Below, piece after piece: positions 40,798-49,472 of a DNA stretch of 64,000 bases (position 1 is the stretch's first letter; each line of letters opens with the position of its first letter). The DNA lies in the IMG/VR virus record IMGVR_UViG_3300008952_003220, positions 1 through 64,000 of that record; one strand, 5' to 3'. Under the pieces are notes generated by a model. The model did not search any database and was not told the DNA's origin. It saw only the letters and a list, made by a program, of their open reading frames with translations. Origin of the DNA: a virus. The position numbers and the translations under genes are program-made.

Positions 40798-43700
40798 ATG
40801 TCTAAATTTAGTCAATTTTCTGTGCCTAAGCACTTTGCAGGCCTTCACGCTCATGATGGTAGTTCTGTCTATGATGGATTGGGATATCCAGATGAGCACA
40901 TCGATTTTGTGTTGCAAAATGAGATGAATGCCTTTGCTCTGACAAACCACGGCCACATGAATTCAGCTGCTCACGCACACAACTACTCAAAAAAGCTTAA
41001 GAATAAAGGTGTCAATTACAGGCATATCTACGGCTGTGAGTGCTACTTTGTTGACTCACTTGATGAGTGGAGTCAGGACTATCACGAGCACAGAGAGGCA
41101 GTGCGCCTGGAGCGAGAGGCTAAGAAGAAGGTTGCGCTTGTTGACACAGGCGATGAGAATGAGGGCCTTGTCATCGAGAATGAGGCAGAGTCAAAGAATG
41201 AGAGGGGCTCTTATCCTGCATGGAAGCGTCGGTATCACCTTGTCGTGCTGGCAAAGAACTACAAGGGGCTGCAGAATCTCTTTAGATTGGTCAAGAGATC
41301 ATACAAGGAGGGGTTCTATAGGTTTCCTCGTATCGACTATAAGATGCTTAAGGAGCACTCTGAGGGGCTTATTGTCTCAACAGCGTGCGTCGGAGGTAGG
41401 CCCTCAGGTCATATCTACCAGAGCTTCGAGGGTAAGAAGTTTGATGAGTTGACACCTGACCTTGTTGATGACCCAGCAGTTCTCAATTCTATCATGAGAA
41501 AGCTTGAGAACATGACAGATAGATTTGTTGACGCTGTTGGTGAGGAGAATTTTTTCTTAGAGGTACAATTCAACGACCTTGTTGCACAAAATCTTACAAA
41601 TAGGTGTCTAATTGAGCTTTCAAAGAGAACTGGGATTCCACTTCTTGCAACAGCTGACTCTCACTACTGTAATCCAGACATGTGGGAGGCACGTGAGATG
41701 TATAAACTTCTTGGAAGAATGGGGTCTCGTGGAGCTGAGATGCCCAAGATTCCTAAAAAGGAAGATTTAAAGTGTGAGCTCTATCCTAAAAATGCTAAGC
41801 AGATGTGGGATGAATTTGGAAAGAGTTATGGCAAATATGACTTCTACAAGGGAAGTGAAGATGTCGTTCGTGAAGCAATTGAGAGATCTCACGGAATTGC
41901 TTGGGACATGTGCGAAGAGGTCTGGTTTGACGGATCAGCAAAGCTTCCAAACTTCGGAACACCTGAGAAGCCCGCGTTTACGCAGCTTGTTGAACAGGTA
42001 AAGCAAGGGATGATCAAGGAAGAGCTTCATGATAAGCCTGAATACATTGAGCGAATCAGAGAGGAGATGTCTGTTATCAAGCAGCTTGGGTTTGAAAATT
42101 ACTTTTTGACCCTTACCAAGGTCTTTGAGAAGTCGCAGCACAGAACACTTCTAGGCCCCGGTCGTGGCTCCGGTGGCGGTAGCTTGGTCAACTACGTCCT
42201 AGGGATTACACACATTGATCCAATTAAATACGGGCTTCTGTTTGAGAGGTTCCTTGGCATTCACAAGGCAAGCTGGCCTGATATTGATTCTGATGTAGGT
42301 GACAGAGATGTTCTTATTGATGTCTCTAGAGATCTGTTTGGTGACGATGCTGTTATACCTGTTTCTAACTTTAATACCCTTAAGCTTAAGTCTCTTATCA
42401 AGGACATCGGCAAGTTTTATGGTATTCCGTTTGATGAGATCAATGCCCTAACAGGCCCGCTTGAAAGAGAGGTGATGCACCGAGCGATGGGTGATCACGA
42501 GGAGCGGTCAACTTATGTCTTGACCCACGAGGATTGTCTTAAGTATAGTGATGCCTATCTTGAATTTATGTCAAAGTATCCCAAGATTGCTGAGCACGTT
42601 CAGACACTTTTTATGGAGCCTCGGTCTATCGGCAGACATGCTGGCGGAGTCCTAGTTTGCCCTGATATTGAAAGTCACATGCCTGTCATCAAAGTGAGAG
42701 GTGAGCTCCAGACGCCATGGTCAGAGGGCATGAACTGGCGACATCTTGAGGAGAATGGGTTTCTTAAGTTTGACTTTCTCGGTCTGGCAACGCTGAAGAT
42801 GGTCGAGGATTCAATCCGTCTAATTTTAAGAAACCAGGGTGTTGAGAATCCTACCTTCGATCAGATCAATGAGTTCTTTGACGCTCATCTAAATAGTAGA
42901 TTTAATGCTATGGACGACCAGAAGGTGTGGAAGTATGTCTATCACGGTGGCAGGTTTGTTCAAATCTTTCAGTTTACCAACACCGGTGCTAGAAAGTTCT
43001 GCGTGGCAGCCAAACCTACATCTATTGAGGACCTTGCTACAATCACAGCAATCTATCGACCTGGCCCGCTGGCTGCAAATGTCCATAGGAAATACGTCAA
43101 GGCAGGCCTAAATCTAGATGAGATCACATACGACCACCCAGTTCTTGAAGAGCTGCTTAGCGAAAGTCGTGGGTTCGTTGTCTTTCAGGAGCAGTTCATG
43201 CTCATCGCTCAGAAGCTCTGTGGTTTTGACAAGGGTGCATCTGACAAGATGAGAAAGACGCTAGTCAAGAAGTCACTTGACATGAATGCTAAGAAGGCGC
43301 AGGAAAGGACAGATCTTAGGAAGAAGTTTATTACCGGTGCAGTTGAGCTATCTGACATGGATGAGAACAAGGCAGTTAAGCTTTATGAGACCATTGAGGC
43401 TTTCTCTGCCTACGGCTTCAACAAGTCACACGCTGTCGCCTATGCTGTTGACTCATACTACTCTGCCTGGTTGCACACTTACTATGAGAAGGAGTGGCTG
43501 GCAACGTGCCTGCAAACTTGGAATGGATCCAATAAGTTCGGCAAACTGATAAGTGAGATTAAGACTCTAGGATATAAGATCCTAAAGCCTGACATCAATT
43601 ACTCCTCAGATGTCTGGGTCTACAGTGAGGAGCGTGAAGGATTTGTTCCACCCTTGACAGCTATCAAGGGTGTTGGAAGCTCCGCAGTTGAGGAGATTAT

Positions 43701-44385
43701 GAGAAATCGCCCTTTTGCTAATTTTGATCAGATGCTCTTCACAGAGGATGGCAAGTGGAAGCCCTCTAAGATGAATAAGACCTGTTTTGACTCTCTTTGC
43801 AAGGTCGAGGCTTTTGGCTCTTTAGATGAGGTCTCTGGTGGTGCTGTAAGGAATCATCATCAAATCTATGAGATCATCGTTGGAAATTATGACCTGCTTA
43901 AGAAAGGTCGCCACGGTATGACAAAAACAGCGGCAAAGAAGCTAATGAAGTCGCAGGGCTTTGTTCCTAACTTTATCGAGGAAAAAATCATAGAAAACTA
44001 CGACCTTGAGGATTGGCCGCGTGCTGTTAAGATTGGCAACAGTGTTGACCTAATGGCAGGGGCAGACGAGGAGCTGGTCTTTCCGCCGCGGATCATGAAG
44101 AAGATAGAAAAGGCTCAGGTGCCTGCAATCACAGCACTGAGCGGCAAAGACAAGGGAATAGTCTGGTTCTGCATTCAGGAGATCCAGGAGAAGAAGACAA
44201 AGAACGGTAAGGTCTTCTATCGGATGCGAGTCTGTGATAATAACTCAGAAAGTGTCTGGCTACGTGTCTGGACCAAGTTTAAAAAGACCCCTGAGCCATA
44301 CACCATGTGGCTGTCTGAGGTGGCCTCTACTGAAAACTGGGGTTGCTCTACATCTTCCTACAAGATGAAGCAGTTAAGTGTATAA
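40798..44385 (+). CDS. dnaE: DNA polymerase III alpha subunit (DnaE-type, family C)
   Basis: The 1195-residue enzyme has an N-terminal PHP domain (GLHAHDGSS; ALTNHGHMN with Asn where DH is usual; GCECYFVD; TADSHYC) and a family C polymerase core: GPGRGSGGGSLVNYVLGIT, WPDIDSDVGDRD with two catalytic Asp residues, GRHAGGVLVCPD, LKFDFLGLATLKM with the third Asp, and YRPGPLA. A helix-hairpin-helix/OB-like C-terminus follows. It is full-size for DnaE. No exonuclease or clamp gene was recognised. The gene uses noticeably more CGN arginine codons and G/C-ending codons than its neighbours. Confidence 0.93.
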   Translation: MSKFSQFSVPKHFAGLHAHDGSSVYDGLGYPDEHIDFVLQNEMNAFALTNHGHMNSAAHAHNYSKKLKNKGVNYRHIYGCECYFVDSLDEWSQDYHEHREAVRLEREAKKKVALVDTGDENEGLVIENEAESKNERGSYPAWKRRYHLVVLAKNYKGLQNLFRLVKRSYKEGFYRFPRIDYKMLKEHSEGLIVSTACVGGRPSGHIYQSFEGKKFDELTPDLVDDPAVLNSIMRKLENMTDRFVDAVGEENFFLEVQFNDLVAQNLTNRCLIELSKRTGIPLLATADSHYCNPDMWEAREMYKLLGRMGSRGAEMPKIPKKEDLKCELYPKNAKQMWDEFGKSYGKYDFYKGSEDVVREAIERSHGIAWDMCEEVWFDGSAKLPNFGTPEKPAFTQLVEQVKQGMIKEELHDKPEYIERIREEMSVIKQLGFENYFLTLTKVFEKSQHRTLLGPGRGSGGGSLVNYVLGITHIDPIKYGLLFERFLGIHKASWPDIDSDVGDRDVLIDVSRDLFGDDAVIPVSNFNTLKLKSLIKDIGKFYGIPFDEINALTGPLEREVMHRAMGDHEERSTYVLTHEDCLKYSDAYLEFMSKYPKIAEHVQTLFMEPRSIGRHAGGVLVCPDIESHMPVIKVRGELQTPWSEGMNWRHLEENGFLKFDFLGLATLKMVEDSIRLILRNQGVENPTFDQINEFFDAHLNSRFNAMDDQKVWKYVYHGGRFVQIFQFTNTGARKFCVAAKPTSIEDLATITAIYRPGPLAANVHRKYVKAGLNLDEITYDHPVLEELLSESRGFVVFQEQFMLIAQKLCGFDKGASDKMRKTLVKKSLDMNAKKAQERTDLRKKFITGAVELSDMDENKAVKLYETIEAFSAYGFNKSHAVAYAVDSYYSAWLHTYYEKEWLATCLQTWNGSNKFGKLISEIKTLGYKILKPDINYSSDVWVYSEEREGFVPPLTAIKGVGSSAVEEIMRNRPFANFDQMLFTEDGKWKPSKMNKTCFDSLCKVEAFGSLDEVSGGAVRNHHQIYEIIVGNYDLLKKGRHGMTKTAAKKLMKSQGFVPNFIEEKIIENYDLEDWPRAVKIGNSVDLMAGADEELVFPPRIMKKIEKAQVPAITALSGKDKGIVWFCIQEIQEKKTKNGKVFYRMRVCDNNSESVWLRVWTKFKKTPEPYTMWLSEVASTENWGCSTSSYKMKQLSV

Positions 44386-44416
44386 GGAGATACTTATTAT
44401 CTGAGTGTGCTACAGC

Positions 44417-46513
44417 ATGAAGATAACAAGAAGACATTTAAGAAGAATCATAAGAGAAGAGCTTCTTAGTGAGCAGTTTGCACAAGGCCTTGGGCACGAA
44501 CCTGGTGCAGAGCAGTATGCTTCTGATCCTGATCCCGAGACAGAAGCAGGGTGGATAGATAAGTGTTGTCACACATGGACACAGATAGATCCCCCGCCGG
44601 GTAAGATGGCACCATACTATGTTGATGCTTGTGGTAACCCAAGAGGTGAGCCCTACGTTGTGGGAGGAGAGCGCAAGTATTCATGCACATGGTCACGGGG
44701 TCCTGATGTTGACCTGGTCGATCGAATTGTAGACTTTGCTGCAGAAGAGGTCTTTCCAGATTTTATGGAAATTGCCATCGCAACACCGAAGTGGTTGTTG
44801 GACACCACAGTAGACATGGTTGTTGAAACAAGCAAGGATCTGCTAATCGTAGGAACAGTCATGACTACAAAGGGTGCTGTTCTTAAGACTGGAGTCATTA
44901 CACCAGAACAGTATGTGCAATCTCTTCTTAATCTTGCAGTCTTTGTCTTGCTGTGGTATGGCGGTCCAGTTGCATTCAGGGCTGCTGGCAATGTCCTTTT
45001 TTCTGCTCCGTCGACTGCTACAAACAGAATGGCTGGCGAGGCGGTAGAGAATTTAGTGTGGGCGAGAGCAAATACTTATTCTGATGACGTAGTAAGAGGG
45101 TCGTCAGATGCAGTGAAGTATACTGCTAAGACTATGGACGATGCGATTACTGCCTCTAGAAGCCCAGCTGCAGCCAGCCCGTCACAAAGAACAACGGCAT
45201 CACCTGATAAACCTGCAGCTTCTGTAGAGAGCCAGGCAGTAGATGAAATAATCCAGTCTCAGAAAGCAGCAGCAAGACAGGAGGCGAAATCTGAGCTTGC
45301 GAGAAGGAGCCAGGAAGCTCGAGCTGAATTAGGGACGGACGTCCCGCAACCTGTCGGAGAACCGGTTCCCCTGATTCTTAGAAGGCCCAGCTCGACGCAG
45401 CGGTCTGGGTGGGAAGACACTGTTAGAGTTGCTATGGGCGCATCTAAAAATCTTCCTGATATTGCATATACAACCTTTGCAAAAAAGCTTCTAGTTCGCA
45501 TAGCCCAAGGCTTGGAACGATCGTCCGCCGATGACATCATGGTCATATATCCAGATAACATCCCGACCAGGCCTCCCTGGCTCAGCAGCGAGCCGCCCCC
45601 ACTCAACCAGGTGTCGATCAGGCAGTTCACACTTAGTGATGTGATATCTTCTTGGGAGAGAATTCCCGGAAACCCTGCTGGAAAAGGGTTTAAGGATTTT
45701 GAGCCTGAATTGATTGCATTTAACATTAGGAATGTGCTGGCAAGAGAAGAGGCAGAGCAGCTGGCAGCACAGATGTTTGATCAGTTTCCAGTTATGTCAA
45801 GTGTATACGGGAAGCCATCTCGTTTTATTGATGAATTTTATAATAATTTTGCTATCAGAGTGGGACGCACTTCAATCAACAGACTTGGAGCTCAGTACCC
45901 AAATCATATCGAAATAACACCCTTTAGAAGTGGAAATGCTCTTTTAGATAAGTGGGTAGGAGGTAGACCGGGATCTAGGCCCCCTCCGCTACTCGGTGGG
46001 ACAAGACAGTTTATAGCCAATACCCTAGACGATAATTCTCGTGTCTATACACATGAGCTTGATCACTGGTTTAGAACAAAAGTAATCGAAAAGACAGGCG
46101 CAGACCCGAGCCGACAATACAGGGATGTCTACGACGCAGAAGGGATGGTCATCCGCGAGAACTGGCTAAAAAAATGGTGGGAGTTTGAGGCTGAGTTCAC
46201 AACAGTTCAGTTCAGGCTTTTAGACCAGATTGGATCAAAAGGTGCCACACCTGATGTCGTTAGAATACTCGAGAACCCAGTTGAATTTGAGAAATATTTT
46301 CTTGCAAATCTCAAAGGCATCACTGTAGATTGGGAAGAGCCTATCTATAATCAATTGATGCAGCGGATAAGGGGAAGGCTGTTTGATACTGAGAGAGGTC
46401 TTTACTGGGCTCTTAGAAGGGCTCTTGAAATTCCAGACCCACCAAGGAAGCCTCTTCCAGAAAATATCCAGATAAATTTGAGAAGATGGTCGACGTTAGC
46501 AGGCATAATTTAG
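44417..46513 (+). CDS. Tagged protein with HExxH zinc metalloprotease motif
   Basis: I choose ATG 44417 because it opens with MKITRRHLRRIIREELLSE, matching the tag on other proteins here; an in-frame GTG at 44405 is also possible. The 698-residue protein has hydrophobic helices near residues 125-200 and a charged linker (about 245-305). The C-terminal domain has THELDHWF with His546-Glu547-x-x-His550 at 46052-46066, followed by the acidic KWWEFEAEF about 40 residues later as a possible third zinc ligand. A packaged, injected protease is an attractive inference. Confidence 0.6.
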   Translation: MKITRRHLRRIIREELLSEQFAQGLGHEPGAEQYASDPDPETEAGWIDKCCHTWTQIDPPPGKMAPYYVDACGNPRGEPYVVGGERKYSCTWSRGPDVDLVDRIVDFAAEEVFPDFMEIAIATPKWLLDTTVDMVVETSKDLLIVGTVMTTKGAVLKTGVITPEQYVQSLLNLAVFVLLWYGGPVAFRAAGNVLFSAPSTATNRMAGEAVENLVWARANTYSDDVVRGSSDAVKYTAKTMDDAITASRSPAAASPSQRTTASPDKPAASVESQAVDEIIQSQKAAARQEAKSELARRSQEARAELGTDVPQPVGEPVPLILRRPSSTQRSGWEDTVRVAMGASKNLPDIAYTTFAKKLLVRIAQGLERSSADDIMVIYPDNIPTRPPWLSSEPPPLNQVSIRQFTLSDVISSWERIPGNPAGKGFKDFEPELIAFNIRNVLAREEAEQLAAQMFDQFPVMSSVYGKPSRFIDEFYNNFAIRVGRTSINRLGAQYPNHIEITPFRSGNALLDKWVGGRPGSRPPPLLGGTRQFIANTLDDNSRVYTHELDHWFRTKVIEKTGADPSRQYRDVYDAEGMVIRENWLKKWWEFEAEFTTVQFRLLDQIGSKGATPDVVRILENPVEFEKYFLANLKGITVDWEEPIYNQLMQRIRGRLFDTERGLYWALRRALEIPDPPRKPLPENIQINLRRWSTLAGII

Positions 46514-46514
46514 C

Positions 46515-46544
46515 TTGAAAATTTAGCTGTCTATATGTTATAAT
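46515..46544 (+). promoter_or_regulatory. Strong sigma-70-type promoter giving a near-leaderless mRNA
   Basis: TTGAAA (46515-46520), an 18-base spacer and perfect TATAAT (46539-46544) precede ATG 46550 by only five bases. Transcription would start at or very near the ATG, and no Shine-Dalgarno exists, so the message is probably leaderless. Confidence 0.6.
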
Positions 46545-46549
46545 GTAGC

Positions 46550-47455
46550 ATGCTTAGATTTCCTACCGCTACGTTGTTCATTGAAGGCCCAGATTGTTCT
46601 GGTAAAACAAGTCTCATCAATCAGATTCACGCTGAGACAAAGTACTCGTGGCACATAATGGATCGGTCTCAGTTCTCTAGGAAGCTTTTCTGCGATCTTT
46701 ACAATAGAGTTGTACCTACAGCTAGCGATGATCTTTACTTTGAGATGGGAAATCTTAATAATCGATATGTCTTTTTGCTTCCACCGCTTGATGCGATCTT
46801 AAGTAGATTTGAAGACAGGGGTGATGAGTTACATGATAAAAAGTCTCTGATCCAGGTCTACAAGACATTTGGAAAGCATGTTGAGAGAATTAGGACTTTT
46901 CCAAACGTTACTGTGATATACGATGAGCCTTCGGTTAAAGATCTCTCGAAAAGGGTGTGTACATCGCTGCACTTCACTGAGAAGCCGCAGCTAAGAGAGG
47001 TATCAGATCAGGTCATTGATCTTGTAGCTGTTAGAGGCGATGAGTCATATCCTGTAAAGTTTACCCTATACGATGATGGCAAGTTTGAAGAAGCAGACCC
47101 AGAAATTTTAAATTATAAGCCTGAGTCAGAATATTATCAGAGAATATTTTCTGAGCTGCACAATAAGATCACTGATGAGCTAGCTGGAAAGAATGAGTAT
47201 GACAGAGTTGAGGATCACACCTCAAGAAGGTTTGTCTACTCTGATAGCACCTGTATCTCTTTTATTCAGGTGGGAATTAGAGATAGAATTATGGACTTTC
47301 ACGTTGTGATCCGTTCTACAGATGTTAAAGAGATTTTTCCCTATGATTTAAAGTTTTTGTACTATCTTGCTTCAACGTGTTTTAATAGGTTTAATGACGT
47401 GTGCAATGGTGTTAGATTGAGATTTGACTTAAACTCTGCGCACATTATAAGATAA
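46550..47455 (+). CDS. Fusion: thymidylate kinase-like domain plus ThyA-like C-terminal domain
   Basis: Residues 1-140 are a P-loop kinase like thymidylate kinase (LFIEGPDCSGKTSLINQ, and a lid-like region near residues 80-100). The C-terminal part resembles the C-terminal half of thymidylate synthase ThyA: Cys235 in STCISFIQVG sits where ThyA has its catalytic PPCH cysteine, then FHVVIRSTDVKE (ThyA R-S-x-D), PYDLKFLYYLA and FDLNSAHII (like GDAHLY). The N-terminal half of ThyA is missing or replaced. It could couple dUMP/dCMP modification with phosphorylation. No RBS is seen. Confidence 0.65.
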   Translation: MLRFPTATLFIEGPDCSGKTSLINQIHAETKYSWHIMDRSQFSRKLFCDLYNRVVPTASDDLYFEMGNLNNRYVFLLPPLDAILSRFEDRGDELHDKKSLIQVYKTFGKHVERIRTFPNVTVIYDEPSVKDLSKRVCTSLHFTEKPQLREVSDQVIDLVAVRGDESYPVKFTLYDDGKFEEADPEILNYKPESEYYQRIFSELHNKITDELAGKNEYDRVEDHTSRRFVYSDSTCISFIQVGIRDRIMDFHVVIRSTDVKEIFPYDLKFLYYLASTCFNRFNDVCNGVRLRFDLNSAHIIR

Positions 47456-47477
47456 AATTACATAAAGGAGCGCTATT

Positions 47478-48494
47478 ATGAAAAAGAAAGCATTGGTGAC
47501 AGGCGGCTGCGGATTTATTGGATCAAATCTATCAAAGAGTCTTGTAGAAGATGGGTGGACTGTTGATATAGTCGATGACATGTCATCAGGAGATCTAAAC
47601 CTTCTCTCAGGGACCAGCATGCGCGTTGTTCCTATTGATCTATTGAGAAACTATTTTGAATCCCCGGCAGCAGAAAAGAGAGAGACTGACCAGCTTTTAG
47701 TCATCCAGGGTGATTTCTCTCACCAAAATACGCTGACGCTAATCAGGGAGGGCAGATATGACGTTGTCTTTCACCAAGCAGCTATTCCAAGAGTTTCATT
47801 TTCTGTTGAGAATCCATCAGCTACGACAGATGTCAACGTAGCTTCTACAGTTAGATTGTTTGAAGCCTGCATAGACAATGTCAAGAGGATTGTTTGGGCA
47901 TCTTCCTCTTCTGTTTACGGTGGAGCTGATGTCATGCCAACGCCGACTACTGCACCAAGAAATCCCAAGTCACCATATGCTTGGCAAAAATCTACCATAG
48001 AAGATCTATCTAAGATGTTTTGTAATCTTTATGATATCGATATCGTCTGTCTGCGCTATTTTAATGTCTTTGGTCCGGGACAGCTAGCTGGAAGCCCCTA
48101 TTCCACAGCAGTTTCTGCTTGGTGTCACGCAATTAAGAATGATCTTCCCCTAAGAAGCGATGGAGACGGAACACAAAGCCGTGATCTGTGCTACGTTGAT
48201 AATGTTGTCAGTGCTAACATTCTTGCTGCTATTTCTGATACTGTTTTTTCCGGAAAGGCATACAATGTTTGTTGTGGAGATAGAACAAGCAATCGTGAGA
48301 TTCTGAACTTTTTAACTGAGAGATTTCCTGGTATAGATATAGAGGATGCCCCTTGGCGAACAGGAGATGTCATGCACACACAAGGTGATTGGTCTGCAGC
48401 AAACATTGATTTTGGATATGAACCTTTGGTAAAGTTTTGGCAAGGGATAGAGAGAACATTAGAGTGGTGGGAATTAAAAGAAGATGAGTTATGA
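47478..48494 (+). CDS. NAD-dependent sugar epimerase/dehydratase (extended SDR)
   Basis: The 338-residue protein has the NAD-binding GGCGFIGSNL (residues about 8-17), VDDMSSG, FHQAAIPRVSFS, the active-site ASSSSVYG and SPYAWQKS (Tyr and Lys of YxxxK), and RYFNVFGPGQ. These are typical of UDP-glucose 4-epimerase-like enzymes acting on nucleotide sugars. AAGGAG precedes the ATG. Together with the cupin isomerase next to it and two sulfotransferases it suggests glycan remodelling or decoration. Confidence 0.85.
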   Translation: MKKKALVTGGCGFIGSNLSKSLVEDGWTVDIVDDMSSGDLNLLSGTSMRVVPIDLLRNYFESPAAEKRETDQLLVIQGDFSHQNTLTLIREGRYDVVFHQAAIPRVSFSVENPSATTDVNVASTVRLFEACIDNVKRIVWASSSSVYGGADVMPTPTTAPRNPKSPYAWQKSTIEDLSKMFCNLYDIDIVCLRYFNVFGPGQLAGSPYSTAVSAWCHAIKNDLPLRSDGDGTQSRDLCYVDNVVSANILAAISDTVFSGKAYNVCCGDRTSNREILNFLTERFPGIDIEDAPWRTGDVMHTQGDWSAANIDFGYEPLVKFWQGIERTLEWWELKEDEL

Positions 48495-48912
48495 TACTAA
48501 AAAACATGTTAAGTCTTCATGGGTTTCAAGTGGAAACAATGGTCGGATTACTGAGAAACCCTGGGGATATGAGACATCTTGGGCTGGATTCGATGGAATT
48601 CATGGAAAGACTCTTTTTATATGTGAGGGAAAGAGAACCAGCCTAAAGTATCACACATTAAAATCAGAGGTGCTTTTTGTTAGATCTGGTCGTGCTGAGG
48701 TTGAATTCGGAGATGAGCTTTCTTTAACAGACCCAGTGGGACATCCTTTTAAAAAGGAAACTGTAACGCCAGGAAGCTGCTTACTAGCTCAAAGCGGATC
48801 ACCCTATAGAATAAAAGCTTTAACAGATTGTGAGATAATAGAAATAGGAAATCACCTTAGTGACAAACCTATTAGAATAGAGGATGACTATGGCAGAGCT
48901 AACTCAGAATAA
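48484..48912 (+). CDS. Cupin-type phosphomannose isomerase-like protein
   Basis: The 142-residue protein overlaps the epimerase end by 11 bases. TEKPWGYETSWAGFDGIHG and LKYHTLKSEVLFVRSGRAEV give the cupin metal region of type II mannose-6-phosphate isomerases and ManC C-termini, and TPGSCLLAQSGSPYRIKAL gives the second cupin motif. It would interconvert a sugar phosphate or bind a nucleotide sugar. It has only the cupin domain, without the guanylyltransferase part. Confidence 0.75.
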   Translation: MSYDTKKHVKSSWVSSGNNGRITEKPWGYETSWAGFDGIHGKTLFICEGKRTSLKYHTLKSEVLFVRSGRAEVEFGDELSLTDPVGHPFKKETVTPGSCLLAQSGSPYRIKALTDCEIIEIGNHLSDKPIRIEDDYGRANSE

Positions 48913-49471
48913 AAGGCAACCTGAATTTATTATATTTACGGGTCCGATGTTCGGGTCTAAGACAACTAAACTGCTGGCAGTTGTAGATAGATTTAGATAT
49001 CAGAAAAGAAAGGTCTTTGCATTTAAGCCCAAGATGGACGACAGGTATTCAAATACTGAGATAGTTACCCACTCTGGGGGAAAGATCGAAGCTGTCGGCA
49101 TCAGCACGGGAAATGAGGTTATATCGTTTTTACAGGATCTAGATGAGATGCCAGATGTGATTGCTGTGGACGAAGCTTTTATGATAGATGACATTTCTGA
49201 AGTTTTAGTCTATCTATTCAGGGGCGGAATTACTATCGTTGTTTCTTCATTGCAGCTGTCAGCAACAGGAAAGCCTTTTGAGGAGGTTAGGGATATGATG
49301 CCGTATGCTACAAAGATTGAAATCTGCCCAGCAGTTTGTACAATTTCAGGAGATGATGCATACTATACACATCGAAAGCTTGAAACTATTGATGAAATTA
49401 TTGTTGGGGGCGAAGAGCTATATGAGCCTAGATGTTGGAAGTATCACAGTTTCTTTAATATAGAGGGATAA
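48884..49471 (+). CDS. tk: Thymidine kinase (type II)
   Basis: The 195-residue enzyme has the P-loop TGPMFGSKTTKLL, with G-S order instead of the usual S-G before the Lys, DEAFMID as Walker B-like segment, and a lasso/zinc region with cysteines in CPAVCT and PRCWK. RKL and VGGEELYEPRCW match the substrate loop of type II thymidine kinases. It phosphorylates thymidine to dTMP for salvage. The start overlaps the cupin gene by 29 bases; a second ATG at 48890 is equally possible. Confidence 0.85.
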   Translation: MTMAELTQNKRQPEFIIFTGPMFGSKTTKLLAVVDRFRYQKRKVFAFKPKMDDRYSNTEIVTHSGGKIEAVGISTGNEVISFLQDLDEMPDVIAVDEAFMIDDISEVLVYLFRGGITIVVSSLQLSATGKPFEEVRDMMPYATKIEICPAVCTISGDDAYYTHRKLETIDEIIVGGEELYEPRCWKYHSFFNIEG

Positions 49472-49472
49472 T

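Noticed and set aside
45259-45726. A 155-codon minus-strand frame within the tagged metalloprotease gene
   Set aside because: It lies entirely inside a well-supported + gene, has no RBS, and its sequence has no domain-like features.
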